From contig LNGK01000005.1 in NCBI GenBank assembly GCA_001510575.1, forward strand, positions 2,914,574 to 2,978,573: 64,000 bases of DNA. The letters are read 5' to 3'. How positions within the stretch are numbered: the first letter of the stretch is position 1; each line of letters starts with the position of its first letter. This stretch comes from Knoxdaviesia capensis. Lineage: Eukaryota > Ascomycota > Sordariomycetes > Microascales > Gondwanamycetaceae. Positions 56,301-64,000 of this stretch are shown here, piece after piece. The notes under the pieces are model-generated. The model worked only from the letters and a program-made list of their open reading frames with translations, ran no database searches and was not told the DNA's origin. The translations under genes and the position numbers were made by a program.

Positions 56301-59300
56301 GGGAACTCGTCCTCGTCTTCCTCATCATCCATGTCCGAGCCCCAGTCAAACTGGCCGCCTTGGCGCTCAAGGAACGTCTTCTGCTGTTGCTGGAACTGTG
56401 CCAGCACCTTGGCCTGACGGCTGAGCGCCGCCTTTTTCTTGCGCTCGCGTTCCTCTTCAGCCGACGCGTTAGCCGGAGACGCCGTGTCGAGCCGGTCCTG
56501 AGGGATGCCCAGCTGGGCAAAGGCCTGCACGAACGTCCGCGGTCGCTTCTGCTCCATGCGCCGCAGAATCAGCACAATCTTCGCGTGGCACGACTTGAGT
56601 TCTTCGCGCGTCGACGCCATGTGCAGAAGCGCCACAATGCTTCGAGCGTGCGGCGCCTCGGGAATGAAATTGCTCAGGGCGCGCCGGACCAGTGCCGTGC
56701 GCACAAACGAGTGGTTCGGCAAGTCGTCGGTGGAGGGCGTCTGGCTGTCATACATCAGATCGCCATCAGCGAAGTTGTCGCCCTCCGGCGGCTCAACCGT
56801 GTTGTCTTCGGCAATGGCAATCAGCACGAGATGCAGCACAACCTGCAGAAACGTCTCGATACGCGACATCGGCACCGAAGGCGTCAGCTTGTCAGCCACG
56901 AGGGAATACAGCAGCGAGTAGTACATGATCTGCGCAAACATGCCCGTGCGCGTGCAGTCGGCCAGCCCGGTGAAAGTTCCCGAAGGAATCGCCCGCAATT
57001 TTGGTTCGTAGACGACCTGCTCAATCGGCTTCCCGGTGCGCGCGGCCATCTTCTTACGATAGGCCAGCTCGCTCTCCTCCCGCTGATTCTTGTTGTAGTG
57101 AGCAATATAGGGGTCGACATCCTCAATGAACTCGGGCCGTAGCTCAAACGTGCCGACGTCGCTTATACCCTCGGGTGGCTTGAACGTGGCCATGGTGTCC
57201 AGAACCTGATGGAAGTCGTCCTGTTCCTGGTATCGATCAGGGAGCCGGTTGCAGATTTCATTGAACGACAGCGGCTTGAAGAAAAGAACATGCGTGAGGT
57301 CGCGGCGCATCGCGAGAATCGCCGGGTTCTCGCTGCTGCTGCTTTCCGGCTTGGGCGAGACAATCAGCGATGTCCGGTCGCTCAGCAGCACAATCAGGAG
57401 ATGGATCATGTCCTCAGCCACATCAAGGTGCTGGATATCATCCTGCGCCTCAGCCTTCTGCTCGTAGATTCCTTTGACCCACCGCTCCATGCCGAACCGG
57501 TCAACAATGCTGGCAAGCACCCGCGCCGGGTTGCACACCACCAGCGCCGTCTGCAGCATGAAAATGTCGCGCTGGTGCGATACGTCCCGCTGGCTGATAC
57601 CCCGGTACGTGGCCGCCTGGTGGCGCAGGCTGATTCCGTTGCGAACCCACATGTTCGCCTTGATCTGCGCCAGCCACGCGCACACCCGCAGCGGATAGTC
57701 GAACAGCGCCATCAAGTAGTCCTCCGGGCCAAGTTCCTGTCTCGACATGGTCTTGCGGCCCATCGACTGTGGGGCAGCCATCAGCTCGGAGGTGGTGAAG
57801 CTGAGCGCGGAGCGCAGCATCGACGCCGGCATCGCGCGCGCACACTCAATCAGCCACGACAGCGTGTAGTGTAGCGCGTGGTGGAAGCTGATGGGGTCCT
57901 TCTCCACAACAAATTTAACCACCGAAAACTGCGCCCGCGACCGTCCGGCAAACTCAAAGTCGGTGATCATGCGGAGCCGCACCTCCTGCTTAATTTCGGC
58001 CTGCGAGAACCGTTCGTGCTCCGTTCCGATGCAGTTGAGAATTAGCGTCTTGGTTGTCGTGCGGAGCGCCCGCCGCAGGTGCTCCAGGGCTCCTCCCCGG
58101 AACGCCTCGGCCAGCTGGCGTGCCATGCGGTTGATCTCGCGAGTAACAAGTGACGCGGTTATCCAACTGTCGGTCTCGTACTCCACGTGCTCGCCAACGG
58201 CACGGACGTTCGGGCCGATTCCCTGGTGAAGCTTGACCAGGTCCAGGAACTGGAGCAGGTACCGATCCTCGGTGCGCAGACGATCCTGCACGTGGGCAGC
58301 GCCGAAGAGATACTTGAGGTCCATGTAAAAGTGGTACATCCGGCGGTTAGTCACCGAACCACTATCAAAGGCCAGCGTCGCGCTCGAAGACACATCCCAT
58401 GGGTGGCCAACCTGTCTAGTGGTGAGGAAGGTGTACAAGATCGCAAACAGCTTGGTCATAAAGTTTGCATGCTCAACCAGCTCAGCCGTAATAGACGGAG
58501 TGGTGAACATCTGCAAAGACAGGTTGATGATGCTGTGGTCGGGCTCACGGTCTCCAACAAGATACAGCTCCGCCAGGGTGGTGTAGAGAGCGGCAAACCG
58601 GCGGCCCAGGATGCGCTTGAACTCGGGGATGGTAACCACCGTGGAGATGTACAGCGCCCGTAGGTCGTTCCGGACCTTCTTCCACATGCGCAGATCGAAC
58701 AGGATCAGCCAATCCAGCCGCACCCGTCGGAACACATCCTCGGCCGGGGACGCATTCTCCTGCAGCAGGTAGGCAGCAGGGGTTTCGAGCCAGTACCGAC
58801 CGGGCCGGGCGTGTTCCTTACGGTCTTTGTGGCCCGGTGTCTTGGGGATCTCGATGTTGGGCATGTGTTGCGGCGCAATCAGGGGCTCGGCCGTATCCGA
58901 GTCCGAGGGTGTGACGTCGCGATCTCGCGCAGCTTGGCGGGCGGCTGTCACGGCAGCAGGGATGATGGCCACAGGAGGAGGGGGGATGATGGCTGCGGCA
59001 GTTGCGGCTGTGGTGGCCGGGCCGGCAACCGCGGTGGTGGCAATAGCGGCAGGCGGGAGCGGAGGCGGGGGCGGCTGGGGGTATCCAGCAAGAGTGGCTT
59101 CGTCCTCCTCCAGAGCCTGGTCGGGGGATCTCCAATCAACTCCCACCTCACCAGCAGCTGCCGCTGCAGGGACATCTGTCATAGCCACGTCACCATCGTC
59201 ATCCTCCTCGTCGTTGTCTTGGTCGTTATCGTCGTTGTTGCCATTATCGTTCTCAGTGTCATTCTCGTTGAAGCCGTCGTTGTCGTTTGTGGGGGCGTTG

Positions 59301-60751
59301 TTGTCGCCATGGTCGTCATCGTTGATAATCTCGGTGTGAGCTTGGATAATGGCGCGACCGACTTCGTCAATATCGATTTCAATGTCGATATCATTGTCGC
59401 CACCGTCCTCGTCCTCAGTGAGAAACGCCTCGTCGATGATTTCAATCATGTCCATTTCATCCTCGTCGTCGCCGTCCTCGACATCGATGTCATCGGCAGG
59501 GCCCAGAGCGCCGGCCGTGGCTATCGTGGCGATCATCTGCTGTTGGGTCATACCCCCAGCATTCTGCTGGCGAAAACGTCGAAGGAGTCGCTGGGTAAAC
59601 TCCTGCTCGCGGTCCAGCTCCTCAGAGATTTTATCCTCATCGTCAATGCCGTTGAGGCCAGCCATGGCATGGGTTCCAGGACTGCCCTGGCGCCACGGCC
59701 GCAGCATCTCCTCACAGAGGGTTCGGCGGAGAATCTGGTGGTCGCTTCCGACACTGCACCCAGAAATGTCCGCAAACCAGTCAACAATGGTGGCACACAT
59801 GCACTCGCGAAAGGTGTCCCGAGCACTGCGCACAGTCACGGTGACACGGATCTCCTCGAGCTTCTTGGCCATCCTGAGCAGCGTATCTACATCAGGCAGA
59901 TACTTGAGAATGCTGCGGCCGATGGAATCGGTTTCAATGGCACGGGTGTTGGCATCGGCTTCGGTGGTCTTGCAGGCGCGAGCAACTTGGTTTTGCACAT
60001 CTTCAATGGTGTGTTTCTCGTCGTTCCACAAAATTAGCGAGTACTCTGGGCTCTCGGGAAGTCTCTCTTCGCCGTAAATGGCGGGAGACAGACGTGAAGT
60101 CTTTTCGTCCTTGAGGACCGACTCCTTGTTCTTCGACTGGCGGAGCTGTTCCGGGGAGCAGGAAATGACGTCGCAGATGTAGTCGAGCATGCGGGACAGG
60201 GTCATGCGGATCGAGTTAGCCAGGTCGTCAGGGACAGTGGCAACGCCCTTACCCTTGTCAATGTCGGACGGGCCGAAGCGGTCGGAGTGGATTGTGCAGT
60301 GCAGCGGGACCTTCCAGGCCTCGTCGTCTCCACAGTCGCAGCAGCCCGAGTTACCGGCCGAGATGGTGACGCGGATCATGTGGTTGGTGTGGTCGGTGGC
60401 ATGGAAGCAGCGGGCACACAGGCAGCAGGTTTCGTCAGTACTGCATGTCCGGCATGTGTATGACGGTTCTCCGGCCTTCAGTATGTGGCCACAGCGCTTG
60501 CCTCGGGCAGCCTCGGTGTATTCGGCGCCGGCCACGGCGCCTTGGGCATACTTGAGACTCAGGTTTGCAGGGAACTTGTCGTCCCGGAAAAGAAGAGGGA
60601 CATAGCTCTGGTTGCCTCCTAGCAGAGACCAGAACAGGTTTGTCAACAGCTCTCGAGAAGCCTCGTCGGTGTATCGGTATTTGTACTTGGCGGGCATATT
60701 CAGCAAGAACTCGCAGAGCTGCCGCTCCTGAGAAGTCATTGCAGAGTCCAT
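53336..60751 (-). CDS. UBR1: E3 ubiquitin ligase Ubr1 (N-recognin)
   Basis: Recognises N-degrons (basic and bulky hydrophobic N-termini) and ubiquitinates the substrate with a Rad6-type E2. Exons 60751-53691 and 53600-53336, 90-nt intron, 2441 residues. The UBR box (about 87-155) has RCGHIL, CRTCSTDETCCLCARCF, HDH-type DHTNH and CCDCGDDEAWK. A ClpS-like domain (about 235-330) starts near SLILWNDEKHTIEDV. A long Asp/Asn-rich acidic insert spans about 430-545. The RING-H2 region begins with CILCHEDSDDKRLYG (about 1515) and continues GCGHMMHLTCFETYL and FVCPLCKALGNSFVP (to about 1665). The C-terminal UBR-family domain has ICLLCGDIFCGQAVC, then crosses the intron to CQGNVGLFLNVRKC and GETDLGLRHGRPLFLN. 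The start is the first ATG of the frame; another lies four codons on. The protein is longer than yeast Ubr1 (1950), mainly through low-complexity inserts. Confidence 0.96.
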
Positions 60752-62063
60752 GGCTGTCTTGAGATATAGCGTTTGTAAGGACAACTACATGGCTTTTCGG
60801 AAGCGCAGCCGATTGGAATGAGAAAGGTTGAAAAGCAGTCGAGAGAAGCGGGAGTTGTTTGTATGACAGAGGTTTTGGTAAGTGGGGTGACGTCGATCGA
60901 AGCGGTGATGTGATGGGTTTGGACGACAGAGAAGTCACACAGCCGGTCTGACGAGAAGATAATTCATGTTAGTCATACAAACTCAGGATAACATGATGGA
61001 AGAGTAAAAAAAAAAAACGTCGTCCGCCAAACGTAAACATCACGGGGCGACATTTCCGTGATCGGCCCTCAATCAATGGGAGGCGCCGAAATAGGTAGAG
61101 CACAGAGTTGATCAAGCAGTTGAGGCTGGTGCTTGAAGGCTGGCATAGCAGCTGAATCTGCAGATAGAGAACATTCTGGAAGATTGTGAGACATACAGAG
61201 GAATGGTGAATTCGACCCACAAGCTTCACCTTCTAGTTGAAGTTGGAGATTGAAAGGCGAGAAGCAGTTGGAGGAATTGGGAGGGGGGGCTCAGCGGCTG
61301 AGAAAGAGAGGAAGGATATTGAGGGCTGGGGTATAGATAAAAAGAGAAGAGGAAAGGATCAACCTTGGTTCAAGAAACAATATCGAAGGAGGAAGATACA
61401 GGAAAGGGAAAACAAGGGGAAGGGTAGTTGATATTGAATTATCAAGCGAAGAGAAAAAAAAAAGAGTATGTGAGGTTGAAGCTTAATGGAGGGGAAAGTT
61501 TTAGTACAGGATATTTTTGGTGGGAGATAAATCAAGGCTGGCTGCCTGCCGCAACAGCTTGAAGTACTTGTTATATGGTGTTTTCAGCTTTCAGGTACCA
61601 CCAGCACATATCTTAAGGATGCTCTTTAGTTCTTGAAAATACCACTAAATCAAAATAAGCAGCAGGAGGAGAGTATCTACTGTGATTACAATTAATCACG
61701 GGTGCCTACAAGAGAGCTCAAATCGAGGCTGATATCACATGGATGGATGGTGGCCGGCCTAGACCCTAACCCTAAAGGACACCCAAGATCCAGGCCCAGT
61801 TAACAGGAGAGGTGCATATATATAAGAGCCTACCAGCCTATATACAGCCCCTCGCCTACAAAGCAGCAAGACGCATAAATAAGCGTATAGAATCACACAT
61901 AGCTAATGCCATCTGATACTGGATGAAATCAAGCTCCTTCGTCTATTTCCTCTCCTCCTCTCCTAGCTCCTAGGCTGGTATATATGGTACAGTAGTGGTT
62001 ATGGACAGGTCATTCAAAAGAAAAGCAGGGGCAAAAGAAGAGAACTGGTGTATTTCTACATCT
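60752..62063. other. Intergenic: UBR1 promoter and QCR9 3' region
   Basis: Purine-rich on the plus strand near 61230-61480, then more AT-rich. A double telomere-type motif lies at 61763-61776. No gene is seen. Confidence 0.6.
61763..61776. promoter_or_regulatory. Double telobox-like motif ACCCTAACCCTAAA
   Basis: Two full CCCTAA units, about 1 kb upstream of UBR1 and 290 bp past the QCR9 stop. Possible Tbf1-type site or interstitial telomere sequence. Confidence 0.4.
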
Positions 62064-62772
62064 TTACTCCTCCTCCTCCTCCTCCTCAACATATCTGGAG
62101 CGGATATCCTTCCATTGGCGCTGTATATGAGAAAAAGTCAGGGTCAGTATAACGATAGATGTTGAGCCACAGATGGTTGTAGACGGATAGCACAGCTTAC
62201 GCCCTTGTTCCAGCCGTCCCAGACCGAGTTCATGGTCTTATTGAAGCCACTGATGTTGCCGAGCAAGAGGGTCGTGGTTAGCAAGAAACGGTTCCCGAAG
62301 CCGAAGCCAAAGCCGCAGGTCTGGTGTCGTTGACGTACATCTCGAAAGCGAAGCCAGCGCCGAACACACCGGCCAGCATCAGGTAGTTCTTCTTGAACAG
62401 GGCGCTGTATGCAGACAAAACATCAACGGTTAGCTAATTGTCGTTCGGTCTGGCGGACTCGGTACGGTATGTCGTCGGTTCGGGGACAATCGCGCGTGGG
62501 ACGAGGACAACGCCGGGATGGCTCCGGCACGCGTTTCGGATCATCGGAGACGCCGTCGCACCAGCCGCTATTCCCCACCCAGAAGATCAGAACGGGGACT
62601 CGGCTTGCCTGTAAAAAATGTTTGTTAAAGCCTAGATAGCGGAGGTCCAGTTAGCATGAGTTGACATCATTGAGGGCACATCTTGAAGTCTCTGGAGGCA
62701 AAACAGCTCCCGGTCGCGCAAACAGCTGCGAACAGCCGGCTCCGGTCAGCGGACTCGTGGGCTACTGACCAT
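62064..62772 (-). CDS. QCR9: Cytochrome bc1 complex subunit 9 (Qcr9)
   Basis: Small single-span subunit of mitochondrial complex III. Five exons on the minus strand: 62772-62770 (the ATG alone), 62631-62609, 62404-62339, 62249-62201 and 62120-62064, totalling 65 residues, the usual length. The protein begins MALTNIFYSALFKKNYLML, has one hydrophobic helix (AGVFGAGFAFEI) and then VWDGWNKGRQWKDIRSRY, which is the Qcr9 signature, ending in seven Glu coded by a GAG repeat. Introns 1, 3 and 4 are GT-AG; intron 2 (62608-62405) starts GCAAGC after ACAG, a classic GC-AG intron. GCTAAC-type branch points precede the acceptors of introns 1, 2 and 3. No open frame longer than about 25 codons exists here, so frame-based gene finders would miss it. 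Frame, family match and length agree only with this set of junctions. Confidence 0.87.
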
Positions 62773-63478
62773 CTTGAAAGATTTTGGAGGTGGGAAAGCA
62801 CCGGTTTGAGAGGAATTGGCTTTGCGGGAAAAGGAAAGGAACCGTAGTGAGGAAAGTTTGGAGTAATCATTAAAAAAGAAATATTATCAGCACATTTTTT
62901 TTGAGGCTATTCCGGTCAGTACCGGAAGAAGCAAAAGCATTCCGTGCCTTGGAAATAAGGTGTTTATTTAGGTGAGTCAGCCAAATTGGCCAATCACAGC
63001 GTTTCTGATTTGCTTCAAAGAATAGTATGCAGACTTGTGATCCCATTTTGATCTTTTTTCCTTGGGCTTCAATTTTGCTTAGCTTGAGATTTCATACTTG
63101 AGAGTTCCTGAATGCCTTGAAACGTTGTAAGAGGCGAGGTTACGTGAATATTGTTGTCGTCAGAGTTGTTTTCTTGACGCATTATGCTTCTTTACTATAG
63201 GGTGTGGTCCTCACATGTCACGATGCTCCGATATGCCAGTGCAATCTATCACTAAACACCTGCAAACGCCCTCCAAACGCCCACAAACAGCACAGTCACT
63301 CAGTACAACCAGTGATCCGTTTCCAAGAAGTGATTTCTTTTCCCAATCCTGCTAATGCTGATGCTGCTGCCATATGTGCCCTAGGACATCTGATAATACT
63401 TTCTGTATGTCTGTCCTATTTCCTCCGTGCTCCGAACCCGAGCTCTTCCGGCCGTCTTCGCGGCCGGCATGACGACGC
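62773..63478. other. Intergenic between QCR9 and the amidohydrolase gene
   Basis: QCR9 promoter and leader on the left, 3' region of the amidohydrolase on the right. AT-rich, with no gene seen. A plus-strand frame (63204-63749) lies partly antisense to the amidohydrolase and is not credible. Confidence 0.6.
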
Positions 63479-64000
63479 CTACACCTTCGAATACACCTTC
63501 CGGCCTGCGAAGTACGTCTCCACGATCTCCGCCTTCAACATGCTCTCGGGCTGCCAATCCATATTCACCACGATGAAATCTGCCTTCTTGCCCACCCCCA
63601 AACTGCCCACCTGCGCATCCGCAAACACACTCGCCGCCGCGCCCTCCGATGCCGCCACGATACTCTCGCACAGGCCCAGCCGGAACTTCAGGTTGACCGT
63701 CTCGACGCTCCCCGGCTCGCGCGCCGATCGGCGCGTGGTGGCCACGTAGATGTTGCGCAACGGGTGCCATGGTGCCGTGGGGCTGTCGCTGCCCAGGGCT
63801 AGGCGTGCGCCGCCGTCGGCGAACTCGCGGTATGCGAAGGCGCGCCCGCATCGGTGCTCGCCGATGAGTCGCGGCCAGGCGCGCAGAATCGCTGGGTCGG
63901 CGTGCACGGGCTGGATGGATGCGGTGAGGCCGAGCTCTCCAAGGCGGCGGGCATCGGCGGGTGATGCAAGCTCGAGATGCTCAATGCGGTGGCGACGGCC
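63479..64000 (-). CDS. Amidohydrolase family protein (YtcJ/Amidohydro_3-like), 3' part only
   Basis: The gene runs off the right edge of the window; only the last 173 codons and the stop are present. Visible motifs are RRHRIEHLELASP (metal- or substrate-site His region), LTASIQPVHADP, LALGSDSPTAPWHPLRNIY with the conserved Asp of the metal-dependent hydrolase barrel, and the closing beta-sandwich segment VGSLGVGKKADFIVVNMDW. This matches the YtcJ-like amidohydrolase group, which hydrolyses C-N bonds in amides or related compounds; the substrate is unknown. No intron is needed in the visible part. It is convergent with nothing in the window and lies upstream of QCR9 on the same strand. Confidence 0.82.
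   Translation of the reverse strand, partial: GRRHRIEHLELASPADARRLGELGLTASIQPVHADPAILRAWPRLIGEHRCGRAFAYREFADGGARLALGSDSPTAPWHPLRNIYVATTRRSAREPGSVETVNLKFRLGLCESIVAASEGAAASVFADAQVGSLGVGKKADFIVVNMDWQPESMLKAEIVETYFAGRKVYSKV

Noticed and set aside
58811..60037. 408-codon plus-strand frame opposite UBR1
   Set aside because: Antisense shadow of Asp/Glu/Asn codons; Val/Ile/Gly-rich with no motif. The minus strand carries clear UBR1 domains.
1..64000. CRISPR arrays, insertion sequences and biosynthetic gene cluster
   Set aside because: No repeat-spacer structure, no transposase or reverse-transcriptase motifs, and no PKS, NRPS or terpene-cyclase core gene were seen on either strand.

Overview
This window is nuclear DNA of a filamentous ascomycete (Pezizomycotina). 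The evidence is short GT-AG introns (about 55-110 nt) with CTAAC-type branch points, pyrimidine-rich leaders, and a gene set typical of such fungi. The alternative oxidase resembles the Sordariomycete form by eye, but I would not place the organism below class level. There are no CRISPR arrays, operons or recognisable intact transposons, and I found no convincing tRNA gene.

Layout, left to right. 1-10 kb: alternative oxidase (-) between two long gene-free stretches. 10-16 kb: amino-acid permease (+), a PYM/Mago-binding protein (+) and a Gir2/RWDD1 protein (+). 16.3-17.5 kb: an Acl4-like ribosomal-protein chaperone (-). 19-23 kb: a small secreted protein (+), an EBP-type sterol isomerase (+) and riboflavin synthase (+). 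23-25 kb: the Mus81 nuclease (-). 25-31.5 kb: gene-poor DNA. 31.5-40.3 kb: one giant disordered Trp/Lys-repeat protein (+) with a 7-base assembly gap in its last intron. 42-45 kb: an NDR-type AGC kinase (+). 45-47.5 kb: an Isc1-like phospholipase C (-). 50-52.6 kb: a Swd3/WDR5-like WD40 protein with an RS-like N-terminus (+). 53.3-60.8 kb: the N-recognin Ubr1 (-). 62.1-62.8 kb: complex III subunit Qcr9 (-) in five small exons, one intron being GC-AG. 63.5 kb to the end: the 3' part of an amidohydrolase gene (-).

The genes are mostly unrelated housekeeping functions. Two loose themes are visible. One is the respiratory chain: AOX bypasses complexes III and IV, and Qcr9 belongs to complex III. 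The other is translation and ribosome work: PYM, Gir2 and Acl4 lie next to each other. Short TTAGGG/CCCTAA (telobox-like) motifs recur between genes, including upstream of ACL4 and SWD3.

The items most worth a second look are the giant WG-motif protein and its internal duplications, the GC-AG intron and start-codon-only exon of QCR9, an in-frame UAG in the leader of the kinase gene, and the RS-like extension on the COMPASS-type WD40 protein. All exon boundaries were derived by hand from splice consensus and reading-frame continuity; none is backed by transcripts.
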